Shown in pieces: positions 43,620 through 51,287 of a stretch of DNA of 64,000 nucleotides. The DNA is taken from assembly GCF_000427965.1 (NCBI RefSeq), contig NZ_ATZA01000003.1:1-64000 (forward strand). Direction: 5' to 3'. Position numbers and translations under genes: made by a program. The stretch comes from Olivibacter sitiensis DSM 17696. Its GTDB lineage: Bacteria; Bacteroidota; Bacteroidia; Sphingobacteriales; Sphingobacteriaceae. The first letter of the stretch is position 1. Each line of letters opens with the position of its first letter. The notes under the pieces are model-generated. The model did no database searches. It was given only the letters and a program-made list of their open reading frames with translations, and was not told where the DNA came from.

Positions 43620-44369
43620 TCAAAACCTTCCGAGAAACAATAAAGTTTTGTATGACAACCTTACCCTTCCATTTTCTTCATGGTTATCAAAAAGTTTCTT
43701 CAGTTCCTTCTTCAAACCGCCGTTATCTTTCTCTTCATTTGGCATGTAAGAATAGGAATAGGTCCTACCCAGTAGTTGGGTGTAATCAATAAAGGTTTCA
43801 TAATTATAGATTTTCTTAACAATTTGATCATTCCCGAAAAAAGAAGCGAGGTTTTCACCTCTCTGATTCCTTTCGTTAAATGCCGTTAAATCTGTCGAGA
43901 AAGCTTCTAAAACTTTCTCATATTCCCTTTCAAAAGCGGACATATTACTTCTCATATTCCAGATAATGGCTACCGCCCCGCCTTGTCTTATTATTCGCTC
44001 AAACTCTATCCTGGTTTTATCAAAATCAAACCAATGAAAGGCTTGGGCACAAACAATCAAGTCTATTGCATGATCGGGCAATCCAGTTCGTTCAGCTTCG
44101 CCATTCATCAAATGGCAATTAGCCAGGGCTTCAAGGTGAGCACCGGCCTTATGCCGCATTTCTACATTTGGCTCCACAGCATATATGGTACAGCCCCATT
44201 GGGCCAATTGCTCCGTAAAAATGCCCGTGCCAGCCCCAATTTCGGCGACCGTCATGTTGGGAGTCACACCAAGCTCCTGTCGCAGAAAATCCATCATTTC
44301 AACAGGATAAGCCGGTCTAAACTTATCATATTTATCTGCTCGCAAGCTAAATCTCTCCGTGTTCTTCAT
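43620..44369 (-). CDS. Class I SAM-dependent methyltransferase
   Basis: A 249-residue methyltransferase of the YcgJ/UbiE-like group. Motif I EIGAGTGIFTEQLA is at about residues 42-55, the acidic end of strand 2 is EPNVEMRHKA, and ICAQAFHWFD near 108 is typical of the small-molecule methyltransferases related to yeast Tmt1 and plant homologues. The substrate is not predictable. Another ATG nine codons upstream is possible; 44369 is chosen because RFSLRADKYDKFRPAYP is the usual beginning of the fold. Confidence 0.83.
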   Translation of the reverse strand: MKNTERFSLRADKYDKFRPAYPVEMMDFLRQELGVTPNMTVAEIGAGTGIFTEQLAQWGCTIYAVEPNVEMRHKAGAHLEALANCHLMNGEAERTGLPDHAIDLIVCAQAFHWFDFDKTRIEFERIIRQGGAVAIIWNMRSNMSAFEREYEKVLEAFSTDLTAFNERNQRGENLASFFGNDQIVKKIYNYETFIDYTQLLGRTYSYSYMPNEEKDNGGLKKELKKLFDNHEENGRVRLSYKTLLFLGRF

Positions 44370-44429
44370 AAATGCTAATTGCCATAAAGATGCCACAACA
44401 TAACGTATTATCCAAATATTTTACAAAGC

Positions 44430-44460
44430 ATAAAGCCCCTGCTTTTGGCAAGGGCTTTAT
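44430..44460 (-). terminator. Terminator after the HtrA-like gene
   Basis: ATAAAGCCC (44430-44438) pairs with GGGCTTTAT (44452-44460), and an inner TGC/GCA pair extends it. Lies 33 bases past the stop of the minus-strand protease gene. Confidence 0.7.
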
Positions 44461-44492
44461 CAATTGGCGTTTACTCTATCGGCAATATACCG

Positions 44493-45602
44493 TCAATAAA
44501 CTTTTACCATAAATACAAAGTCCTGAATTTTCTTTATCTGCTCCGCCCTATTCAGCTTACCCAAATTATTTCTTTTATTGAGCACGATTTGCTCGCCTTC
44601 CACGTCTGCCAGTTCCTCCAAACTCTTCAGAAGAAATTTGGTCTTTATCGCAAAAGCAGCTCCATCCGCCTGCGTCTGCTTTCCCTTAACGATACCTATT
44701 ATATTACCATGGTTATCCACCAATGGTCCGCCGCTGTTACCTGGATTCACGGGAATAGAAACCTGATAGGCAATGGTGTCTCCAGCGTAATCTGATTGAC
44801 TACTTAGATACCCTCTACCATATACCGCCTCATCCCTTGGGAAACCAATTGTAAACACATCCTCTCCTATATCCGAACTCCCCTTTTTGAAAGTGTAAGG
44901 TATTGCTGCAAGGCCCTCAAAGTTTGGATCATCTATCTGAAGAATGGCTATATCGTAGCTTTTATCCATATGAACCACTTTGGTTTTATACGATTGCCCA
45001 TCATTGCCCTGCACATAAATAGAATCTGCCCTATCCACCACATGGTAATTCGTCACCAGATAGCCATCAGAAGAAAGTGCAAAGCCAGTAGCACCATAAT
45101 GACTGGGATTTATCCCCTTGTCCTTCTCCGTACCGTCACTATTCTTCTTGTTGAATTCTTTCACCAAGGCGTTCTGGCGCCTAGCTATACTATTCATATC
45201 CCTTCTCAAGGCAGAATACTGGGACGAATTGTCCTTTACATTGGTAAAATAGCCTGTCAGCCACAAGGTCGAAAAAACGGCCAAAAGAGCTACAGAAGCC
45301 GCCACCAAGGAGTTGATCTTATATTTGTTCCAGATACGGACTACTACCGGTTTGTGCGGTTTGGCACTTAGCCTAATTTCGTTCATATCCAATTCGGCAT
45401 GGATGGCATCCATTTTCTGCTGCAAATTGACCCTATCTCCGTACAAGCCGAGATATTTGAGAAAACTTCTATGTTCTTCCAACTGAGTTTGCGCATAAGG
45501 AGTATCATTGCAATAGCGCTCAAATTCTATTTGCTCCCTTTGACTTAGCTCCCCTTTAAGGTAAGCATCGGCCCATTCCAAAAATTCCTGATCGCTTCTC
45601 AT
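44493..45602 (-). CDS. Membrane-anchored HtrA-type serine protease with anti-sigma-like cytoplasmic domain
   Basis: A 369-residue single-span protein. The N-terminal 90 residues are cytoplasmic and helical (DQEFLEWADAYLKGELSQRE, FERYCNDTPYAQTQLEEH), resembling anti-sigma factors though without the zinc HxxxCxxC motif. A membrane helix (98-118) and a coiled linker follow, then a trypsin-like domain with His187 (TNYHVV), Asp217 (YDIAIL) and Ser290 (NPGNSGGPL). No PDZ domain is present. The upstream neighbour on the same strand encodes a sigma factor (62 bases away), so the two probably form a sigma/regulator unit in which a protease is part of the regulator. The role is inferred from architecture. 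Confidence 0.8.
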   Translation of the reverse strand: MRSDQEFLEWADAYLKGELSQREQIEFERYCNDTPYAQTQLEEHRSFLKYLGLYGDRVNLQQKMDAIHAELDMNEIRLSAKPHKPVVVRIWNKYKINSLVAASVALLAVFSTLWLTGYFTNVKDNSSQYSALRRDMNSIARRQNALVKEFNKKNSDGTEKDKGINPSHYGATGFALSSDGYLVTNYHVVDRADSIYVQGNDGQSYKTKVVHMDKSYDIAILQIDDPNFEGLAAIPYTFKKGSSDIGEDVFTIGFPRDEAVYGRGYLSSQSDYAGDTIAYQVSIPVNPGNSGGPLVDNHGNIIGIVKGKQTQADGAAFAIKTKFLLKSLEELADVEGEQIVLNKRNNLGKLNRAEQIKKIQDFVFMVKVY

Positions 45603-45664
45603 CCCTGCTTATTTTCTATTTATATGGCACTGATCTGATAAGATACGACGCCCAAAAATGCAAA

Positions 45665-46231
45665 TTAATTAAAAAACAACTTCTTAAGCCGCTGCAGGCA
45701 TTTATATTTCTGCGTTTTGGCATTATCAGTGCTAGTATAACCAAACTTATCGCTGATATCCTGCATAGACATATTGTAGATATAGAAATCTTTCAATATG
45801 CTTTGGCAGGGTTCACCTAAACGCTTCATAGCAGCTTCCATCATAAAAAATTGCTTGTCACGTTCTTCCATCCATTCTATCTCATTCACCAAGGGGATAG
45901 AATCTTCAAAATCCTCTATATTGAGACTATATCTATCTTTTTTCCCCAGTCGCTTAAGCCATAAATTGCGGCAGATAGAATAAATAAATGTTTTTAGCTG
46001 GCATTTCAGATCCAGCTTCTGCTGTCCTATCCTGTCGTAAAGCGCAATAACAGCCTCCTGAAATATATCTTTGGCATCATCTTCCGATCCACTATTATGA
46101 GTCACGAAACGCAGTGCCATAGGATAAAATTGCTTATATAAAATCTTTAACGTGTCTGAATTTCCTCGTTTAATACCTTCCAACAACGATACGTCATCAG
46201 CTACGGTCTGCTGCTTTTGCTCTTTGCTCAC
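45665..46231 (-). CDS. ECF-like RNA polymerase sigma factor
   Basis: A 188-residue sigma-70-family factor of extracytoplasmic-function size. Region 2 runs about 29-95 (LYKQFYPMALRFV, DAKDIFQEAVIALYDRI) and region 4 about 130-185, with the helix-turn-helix SMQDISDKFGYTSTDNAKTQKYKCL. The start is GTG at 46231: a stop lies directly before it in frame and no earlier ATG is available. The HtrA-type protein with an anti-sigma-like N-terminus lies just downstream on the same strand. The divergent lipoprotein genes across a 276-base region could be targets. Confidence 0.87.
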   Translation of the reverse strand: MSKEQKQQTVADDVSLLEGIKRGNSDTLKILYKQFYPMALRFVTHNSGSEDDAKDIFQEAVIALYDRIGQQKLDLKCQLKTFIYSICRNLWLKRLGKKDRYSLNIEDFEDSIPLVNEIEWMEERDKQFFMMEAAMKRLGEPCQSILKDFYIYNMSMQDISDKFGYTSTDNAKTQKYKCLQRLKKLFFN

Positions 46232-46507
46232 TTATTAATACACTTAATTGATAAATGGTAACCCAAATTTATTCATTTTATCGCTATTTATAACTATGAT
46301 CCCCTCTTTACTTCATTGAGTTTGATATCGGCCATTCACCATCTAAACAAAATATATTACTGACAAGCAGCTATTTAAACTAAACAAATCCAGCAAAAGG
46401 CAAGCCCGAAAAGAAAAAAATAAAATTGTTGGGTTACCTTTATAGCTTTAGAGGTATAAAAGGTAAATGTAAAACAAGTTATTGTTTAATTAAAACTGGA
46501 GATTATA
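46232..46507. other. Divergent control region between sigma factor and lipoprotein genes
   Basis: No reading frame or RNA seen. The main feature is an imperfect dyad near 46434-46466 (separate entry). The rest is AT-rich. Confidence 0.5.
46434..46466. promoter_or_regulatory. Imperfect dyad TTACCTTTATA / TATAAAAGGTAA
   Basis: TTACCTTTATA (46434-46444) and TATAAAAGGTAA (46455-46466) are near-mirror copies about 42-74 bases before the first lipoprotein start. It could be an operator, or overlapping promoters for the divergent sigma factor. No consensus TAnnTTTG lies at this place, which leaves room for an alternative sigma factor. Confidence 0.35.
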
Positions 46508-46690
46508 ATGAAAAACGCATTCAAATTTGGATTTTTTGGCTTAGCATTGGCCATTGCAGTAGCATCTTGTGGTGGTTCTGAAAGTAAAACTGAAGAAACT
46601 GCAGACACAACTATCGAAGTAGTTCCTACACCAGATGATACTTTGGAAGTTGTTACTGACACAGTCGTTACTACCGATACAATCCAATAA
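46508..46690 (+). CDS. Small acidic lipoprotein A (tandem pair)
   Basis: 60 residues: signal peptide with lipobox VASC (Cys about 21), then a Gly-Gly-Ser spacer and a highly acidic, Thr/Val-rich tail (ADTTIEVVPTPDD, EVVTDTVVTTDT). The tail has no folded-domain look and may be a disordered linker on the membrane surface. GGAG at 46498-46501 is a good ribosome site, which is rare here. It is about 80 percent identical to the next gene by eye, so the pair arose by tandem duplication. Abundant structural lipoproteins are one possible role; none is proven. Confidence 0.75.
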   Translation: MKNAFKFGFFGLALAIAVASCGGSESKTEETADTTIEVVPTPDDTLEVVTDTVVTTDTIQ

Positions 46691-46730
46691 GAAAAAGAAC
46701 AATTTAATAAAAAAAAACAATTAATTAACA

Positions 46731-46928
46731 ATGAAAAATCTATTCAAATTTGGCTTTTTGGGCCTTGCTTTAGCACTAGCTGTAGCAGCTTGCGGTGGTT
46801 CTGAAACCAAAACCGAAGAAACTGCAGACACGACTGTAGAAGTAGTTCCTACACCAGATGACACTATTGAAGTTGTTACTGATACTGTTGTTACTACTGA
46901 TACTTTAGCTGAAGACACTGATCACTAA
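46731..46928 (+). CDS. Small acidic lipoprotein B (tandem pair)
   Basis: 65 residues with the same design as its upstream neighbour: signal, lipobox VAAC (Cys about 21), GGSETKTEE and the acidic Thr/Val repeat TDTVVTTDT, ending in a short extra LAEDTDH. The 40-base gap between the two contains no terminator, so both should be on one mRNA; a terminator follows this copy. Nearly all differences between the copies are conservative or synonymous, which suggests selection to keep both. Confidence 0.77.
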   Translation: MKNLFKFGFLGLALALAVAACGGSETKTEETADTTVEVVPTPDDTIEVVTDTVVTTDTLAEDTDH

Positions 46929-46949
46929 GCTGAAAAGTATTTTTTCAAG

Positions 46950-46985
46950 AAAAGCCATTTGCTAATAGCAAATGGCTTTTCTTTT
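46950..46985 (+). terminator. Terminator after the tandem lipoprotein genes
   Basis: AAAAGCCATTTGC (46950-46962) and GCAAATGGCTTTT (46968-46980) form a perfect 13-bp stem with loop TAATA, then CTTTTTATT. Also suitable for the convergent pyrD. Confidence 0.88.
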
Positions 46986-47007
46986 TATTACCCGCTTTCC
47001 AAAAGCG

Positions 47008-48051
47008 CTATTTATCCAGTCTTTTGTCTTTTAACAAAGCCTTACAGATTCTCTTGACCAATACTGGTCCCTCATATATAAACCCGGTATATAACTGGAT
47101 TAAGGATGCACCTGCTGCAAGCTTCTCCTTGGCATCTTCTGCATTGTGAATACCTCCTACTCCAATTATCGGAAAAGATCGATTGGATTTCTCGGAAAGA
47201 TATTTGATCACTTCGGTAGAACGCCTGGTCAAGGGGCGACCGCTCAGCCCTCCTATTTCCTTTGTCAGTTCGGGAGACGATCTCAATCTTTCCCTCGTTA
47301 TTGTTGTATTGGTTGCTATCACCCCCGCAATCTTGGTTTCCTGTACGATACTGACAATGTCATCTAACTGACTGTCGGTCAAATCGGGAGCAATTTTCAA
47401 CAAAATCGGCCTTACTAGCCCATTCTTGCCATTGCGCGATTGCAACGTATTCAAGATATGCATCAAGGGCTCTTTTTCCTGCAAATCCCTCAACCCCGGA
47501 GTATTGGGAGAGCTTACATTCACCACAAAGTAATCGACCACATCAAAGAGAACATCGAAACAGGTCACGTAGTCATCAACGGCTTTCTCATTAGGCGTAC
47601 TTTTATTCTTGCCTATATTGCCCCCAATAATCAGCTTGTCTCTATGCTTCAACTGCTTCAAACGTTGTGCGGCAACCTCCACTCCCTGATTATTAAAGCC
47701 CATGCGGTTGATGATAGCTTCATCATCCACCAAGCGAAACATACGTGGTTTATCATTACCAGGCTGCGGCCTAGGTGTTACCGTACCGATTTCAACAAAG
47801 CCAAAACCCAAGTCTGCGATCTCTTCAACAAACTCGGCATTCTTGTCGAAACCAGCTGCCAACCCAACGGGATTCTTGAATGTAAGGCCAAAAACATGTC
47901 TCTCGAGACGAGGATCATCATAACAAAATGAAGAGCGAATTAATTTTGAGACACCGGGAACAAGACGCGTATTACGCAGCCCTGAAGTAACCGCGCGATG
48001 GGCATCCTCGGGTTGTAAAAGAAAAAAAAGGGGCTTCACCAATTGATACAT
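47008..48051 (-). CDS. pyrD: Dihydroorotate dehydrogenase (quinone), class 2
   Basis: A 347-residue membrane-associated flavoenzyme that oxidises dihydroorotate to orotate with quinone as acceptor. FMN and substrate motifs are [22 protein letters not shown] and NRMGFNNQG. The catalytic Ser is in [14 protein letters not shown] (about 175), with ATNTTITRE and [11 protein letters not shown] in the C-terminal half. The N-terminal helix pair typical of class 2 is present ([15 protein letters not shown]). Single-gene unit, convergent with the lipoprotein pair. Confidence 0.94.
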   Translation of the reverse strand: MYQLVKPLFFLLQPEDAHRAVTSGLRNTRLVPGVSKLIRSSFCYDDPRLERHVFGLTFKNPVGLAAGFDKNAEFVEEIADLGFGFVEIGTVTPRPQPGNDKPRMFRLVDDEAIINRMGFNNQGVEVAAQRLKQLKHRDKLIIGGNIGKNKSTPNEKAVDDYVTCFDVLFDVVDYFVVNVSSPNTPGLRDLQEKEPLMHILNTLQSRNGKNGLVRPILLKIAPDLTDSQLDDIVSIVQETKIAGVIATNTTITRERLRSSPELTKEIGGLSGRPLTRRSTEVIKYLSEKSNRSFPIIGVGGIHNAEDAKEKLAAGASLIQLYTGFIYEGPVLVKRICKALLKDKRLDK

Positions 48052-48225
48052 GAGGCAAAGGTAAATAAATTTTCCACTTGTTATTAAAAGGATTTATTGA
48101 CTCAAATAAAGCTTACGAAGTGTTGGCTGACCCTTAGTGACTAGGCTTACTTTAATTACGGATGGATTTGTGAGATAAAATCAGATGAATTTATTAAACC
48201 CGCGGTCTTAACATATTGCATGACT

Positions 48226-48627
48226 TCATTGTGTTATTATCCTTTTACTTTCGCTTTCCTCACTTTCCCGTTTTTGCCTTACTTTTGCGTTGCCGCCAAA
48301 AGACATCGAATACGTAAGCCTAATTATGGGAAATTTCCGAGATTCAGGATAGAATATACTAGTGCTTTTTCCGTTAAAAGCTTCTGGTGTAAGTATTCCG
48401 TAATCGTTTCTGTATTTAATTGTGCTTAGCATGTCATATACCGATAGCTGAAGGATAGCTTGTTTTTTTAGTTCCTTTTTTATACCGGCATTTAACGAGC
48501 CGAACCGACCAGTTTTTACAGTACCGTTATAGGTTGATGAATTGTAAAAACCCGACAATTCAAGAGATAAGTTGTCTGTCATTTTAAACAAGTGACTACC
48601 GTTAATGGAATAAAGTATTGTTTGCAT
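48226..48627 (-). pseudogene. C-terminal fragment of an outer-membrane beta-barrel (TonB-receptor-like) protein
   Basis: 133 residues that read like the last strands of a large barrel of the TonB-receptor/OMP_b-brl type (LSLELSGFYNSSTYNGTVKT, LNAGIKKELKKQ, ILQLSVYDMLSTIKYRND, IIRLTYSMSFGG). The plug and most of the barrel are missing, and no signal peptide precedes it. Its first 12 bases (ATGCAAACAATA on the minus strand) are the same as the first 12 of the next gene upstream, so the start may have been created by recombination. Probably non-functional. Confidence 0.65.
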
Positions 48628-48662
48628 ATAAAAATTGTTAATTAACGGAAAGTATAAGACGA

Positions 48663-49016
48663 TTAGGAAACAAAAAATTGTTGGCTGATAATTTTTCCCT
48701 GACTGACTTTATACACACATAACTCATCAATATTTCTTTTCTTGCCATCAATGAGAAAGGCAATGAAAAACCTAATTGTAAAATAGTTTTCTGCGTGAAT
48801 AGCTTCTGAGATCTCTATGTTGTAGATTTCTACTTTAGAAAGAAACAATTTTTCAACCTCAATTAATCTCGACAACCCTTTTAACGGTTCAGGACGAGGA
48901 TTGATTGGGTCGATACTTTCTGCGTCTTCACTAAAAAGATCCTCATACGCTTTTACAAACTGCTGATTTCTTAATAATTGAATAAGATGCCGCGAAATGG
49001 ATGTTATTGTTTGCAT
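48663..49016 (-). CDS. SnoaL/NTF2-fold protein
   Basis: A 117-residue protein with the cone-shaped NTF2 fold expected from YEDLFSEDAESIDP near residue 24, EIYNIEISEAIHAENYFTIRF and the closing KVSQGKIISQQFF. SnoaL-like proteins include polyketide cyclases and many proteins of unknown role; catalytic Asp or His residues cannot be fixed. It is one of a series of short minus-strand genes in an AT-rich accessory stretch. Confidence 0.78.
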   Translation of the reverse strand: MQTITSISRHLIQLLRNQQFVKAYEDLFSEDAESIDPINPRPEPLKGLSRLIEVEKLFLSKVEIYNIEISEAIHAENYFTIRFFIAFLIDGKKRNIDELCVYKVSQGKIISQQFFVS

Positions 49017-49095
49017 TGTTTTTACTAAGTTAATTGTAGATTTATCGTGAATTCGTTTACGTCATTTATTACATTCATATGGTCCTTAAGGACAA

Positions 49096-49668
49096 TTACT
49101 GTTCGCCTATTATTCCTTGTTGTTCCTGTACAAAATTATTAAGTACATAAGTAAGCATCCTTTCTACATTTTCGTGGGTATGCTGAAATGTCTTGGGAAT
49201 CAATCTGAAATTTAGTTTTTCTAATATTTTAACGGACGCTGGGTTATGAGCAGATGGAAAAGCAGTGATCATGTCAGCCTCCATTTTTTCAAATCCAAAA
49301 TTAATAACTGCTGCTAAGCCTTCTGCCATGATGCCTTTCTTTTGAAATTCAGGTAGCAATTCGTAACCGATTTCTAAAGAGCTATTATCTACATCATAAT
49401 TCCAAAAGCATATCGCACCGATTAAAGCAGATTCACCTTTATAAGAAATCGCCCAAAACACACACGCATGCTCTTTAAATAGCCTTTCAATTTTTTGGAT
49501 ATAGGCTATCGCGTCATTTATACTCGTGAAAGGTTCTTTCCCTGTCAATCTTGCTACTTTAGGATCTGATCGTAGTTGGTAAATTGCCTGAGCATCTGAA
49601 AAGGATAATCTTCGTAGATTTAAACGTACGGTTTCTAATACAGGAAATATTGAAAAGTTAGTATTCAT
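49096..49668 (-). CDS. GNAT acetyltransferase, RimJ/RimL-like
   Basis: A 190-residue GNAT protein: LETVRLNLRRLSFSDAQAIY near residue 10, the acetyl-CoA loop in LPEFQKKGIMAEGLAAVINF (QxxGx-like) and NPASVKILEKLNFRL, the usual C-terminal hallmark of the RimJ/RimL group. Substrates are N-terminal or small-molecule amines; not resolved here. The start at 49668 is one base after the stop of the upstream membrane-protein gene, so the two are coupled; a longer start overlapping that gene was rejected. Confidence 0.85.
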   Translation of the reverse strand: MNTNFSIFPVLETVRLNLRRLSFSDAQAIYQLRSDPKVARLTGKEPFTSINDAIAYIQKIERLFKEHACVFWAISYKGESALIGAICFWNYDVDNSSLEIGYELLPEFQKKGIMAEGLAAVINFGFEKMEADMITAFPSAHNPASVKILEKLNFRLIPKTFQHTHENVERMLTYVLNNFVQEQQGIIGEQ

Positions 49669-49669
49669 C

Positions 49670-50275
49670 TTAAAAAGGAGATAAGTTTTTGGCAATACCA
49701 TTTTTATCAAATACTTGAATTAAAGGATTGCCAATGCTATCCACGATAATGCTTATCCTGGGCTTTTCATCCGGGCCATTAATAAACAATCCCGCATTGC
49801 CATTTTCTGTTATTAGTTTCAAACGTGAAATATTGCTACCTGGTGTACCAGATAAATCTTTATCCATAATCAGAATTCCTGCTCTAAAGTTATTTCCATT
49901 TAGATCCTCTTGAGATAATAACCCTATTGCATCTGCATTTGCATAATCAAAGGAAAGAGCGCGTAAGCCAGAATTATTCATTGTAGAAAGAGCAAGCCCA
50001 CCTATTTCGTCCCCTTTTTCATCATAAAATATGATGCCAGCTGGAGCAATTTTTCTTTTATATTCCTTCCCTGCAATAATCGGGTTTGGCATCAGTTCTT
50101 GATTGGATATAACCATCCTGTTATTTCCTGCTTCATCAACAACATTAATACGCTTGACTGATATTTCCTCGAAAGAAGCCGTAGACCTGTTGTTGGAATT
50201 GAATGAGTAGATGAGCAACAGCGTAGTGACAGCCATGTAAATCATCATGAATAATTGTAAAAAGTTCTTTTTCAT
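49670..50275 (-). CDS. Membrane-anchored protein of unknown function
   Basis: 201 residues: an N-terminal membrane helix (about 7-26), then a domain with regular repeats beginning ISVKRINVVDEAGNNRMVIS. Further blocks such as IAPAGIIFYDEKGDEIGGLA, AGILIMDKD and ISIIVDSIGNPLIQVFDKNG look like a beta-helix or repeated-hairpin fold exposed outside the membrane. I do not recognise a named domain. It is followed immediately by the GNAT gene. Confidence 0.6.
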   Translation of the reverse strand: MKKNFLQLFMMIYMAVTTLLLIYSFNSNNRSTASFEEISVKRINVVDEAGNNRMVISNQELMPNPIIAGKEYKRKIAPAGIIFYDEKGDEIGGLALSTMNNSGLRALSFDYANADAIGLLSQEDLNGNNFRAGILIMDKDLSGTPGSNISRLKLITENGNAGLFINGPDEKPRISIIVDSIGNPLIQVFDKNGIAKNLSPF

Positions 50276-50322
50276 GTTAGTATAAATAAATAATCCGAAT
50301 AAAATCCCACGGTTTATGGCTA

Positions 50323-50403
50323 TTAATCTTTGGTCAAAAAATCAATAATCAAATTTTCAAATTTATCCTTACTCTGGATATTCGTAAGGTGAACTACAGG
50401 AAG
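50323..50403 (-). pseudogene. Possible tail remnant of an alpha/beta hydrolase
   Basis: After the cupin stop, minus-strand codons 50403-50323 read LPVVHLTNIQSKDKFENL then IIDFLTKD and a stop, resembling the end of alpha/beta hydrolases (GH..P.....P..F..L..DFL). It has no start and is too short to be functional, so this is a tentative call. Confidence 0.3.
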
Positions 50404-50405
50404 TA

Positions 50406-50759
50406 TTACAACTTTTCTACTTCTTCGGGAATTACGAGAAGCAAGGTGCAACCCGATTCGGACTTAACGGCATGTTTAGAATTAGGTGGCGTAAACAAGT
50501 AGTCTCCTTCCTCCAATAAAGAACCTTCAATTTCACAACTTCCCTGTAAAACAAAAATTTCTTCTCCAGCCGGGTGATTGTGGTACGGATATGATGAACC
50601 AGGTTCAAACTTTAATAAGATGGTAGTAGATCGTTGTTTTTCCTTATCAAACCGAAGTGATTTCACAAATACACCTTTGTAATGAATGCCCTCTTCTACT
50701 AAAGCTGTCCATACCTTTTGTTCCGATCTTACGATGTAAGCATCAATGTTCTTTTTCAT
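50406..50759 (-). CDS. Cupin-domain protein, ChrR-like
   Basis: A 117-residue single-cupin protein. The metal motif 1 is YPYHNHPAGEEIFVLQG (about 61-77, three His and a Glu) and motif 2 contains the His in PPNSKHAV near 97. The ChrR-type cupins bind zinc and in some bacteria act as anti-sigma factors or as small-molecule dioxygenase-like enzymes; without a sigma-binding domain the enzyme or sensor role is more likely. It lies 12 bases after the truncated VOC gene on the same strand. Confidence 0.85.
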   Translation of the reverse strand: MKKNIDAYIVRSEQKVWTALVEEGIHYKGVFVKSLRFDKEKQRSTTILLKFEPGSSYPYHNHPAGEEIFVLQGSCEIEGSLLEEGDYLFTPPNSKHAVKSESGCTLLLVIPEEVEKL

Positions 50760-50771
50760 TTTTTTGTTTTT

Positions 50772-51152
50772 TTATTTTTCAGCATGAAGGCCAATATGAT
50801 TTCCTTCCGTGTCTTCTACTATGGCTATAAATGCAGCCGGAATTTCTGTTTTTGTTGTAATAACTTTTCCTCCCGATTTTTCAACCCTATCGAGAACTTT
50901 CTGAAGTTCTGGATAGGCATTTAGATAAACAAGTGTTCCTTTATTTGAAGGAAATCTGCTGTCAGATTTGATCAGTACTCCGGTTATTCTTCCTGACTTT
51001 TTGCCTATTACACTCACTTGTTCGCTGAAAGTGCCAATTGAAGAAATGCCTTGTTTCATTACTAGTCTTTTTTGATTGTTGTCTTGCGCAATAGCATGAA
51101 ACCCCAGAATTAGGAGTGAGATTATTGAGTAAGTTTTAAATACCTGTTTCAT
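50772..51152 (-). CDS. Exported truncated VOC-family protein
   Basis: 126 residues with a signal peptide (ending HAIAQ near residue 22). The second half matches the C-terminal module of glyoxalase-type VOC proteins: RITGVLIKSDSRF, GTLVYLNAYPELQKVLDRV, KSGGKVITTKTEI and VEDTEGNHIGLHA. The first module is missing and replaced by a short stretch and the signal. Normal proteins of this kind are cytoplasmic with two modules, so this is a gene fusion or degraded copy that is still in frame. Promoter not resolved; cupin downstream. Confidence 0.65.
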   Translation of the reverse strand: MKQVFKTYSIISLLILGFHAIAQDNNQKRLVMKQGISSIGTFSEQVSVIGKKSGRITGVLIKSDSRFPSNKGTLVYLNAYPELQKVLDRVEKSGGKVITTKTEIPAAFIAIVEDTEGNHIGLHAEK

Positions 51153-51238
51153 CTTTTTAGATTTATAATTGTTCTCTCAATATTCATTTTAAGAACTAAA
51201 TTCACGGAACAATATTAATACTTTTTTTTATAAAACGT

Positions 51239-51252
51239 ACAGACTTGTCTGT
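51239..51252. promoter_or_regulatory. TetR-type operator ACAGACTTGTCTGT
   Basis: A perfect 14-bp palindrome (ACAGAC-TT-GTCTGT), bordered by TAAAAC and GTTTTA which also mirror each other (51231-51236, 51251-51256). It sits in the divergent region, just upstream of the minus-7 element at 51262, where it would block the polymerase of the TetR gene. Confidence 0.6.
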
Positions 51253-51261
51253 TTTATTTTT

Positions 51262-51269
51262 TATTTTTG
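51262..51269 (+). promoter_or_regulatory. Minus-7 element TATTTTTG of the TetR gene
   Basis: Perfect TAnnTTTG, 18 bases before the ATG at 51288; the palindrome at 51239-51252 occupies the minus-33 region. Confidence 0.55.
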
Positions 51270-51287
51270 CAAAAACAATATTAGAAA

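Noticed and set aside
47440-47931. 163-residue plus-strand frame opposite pyrD
   Set aside because: pyrD shows all catalytic motifs; the opposite frame lacks family features.
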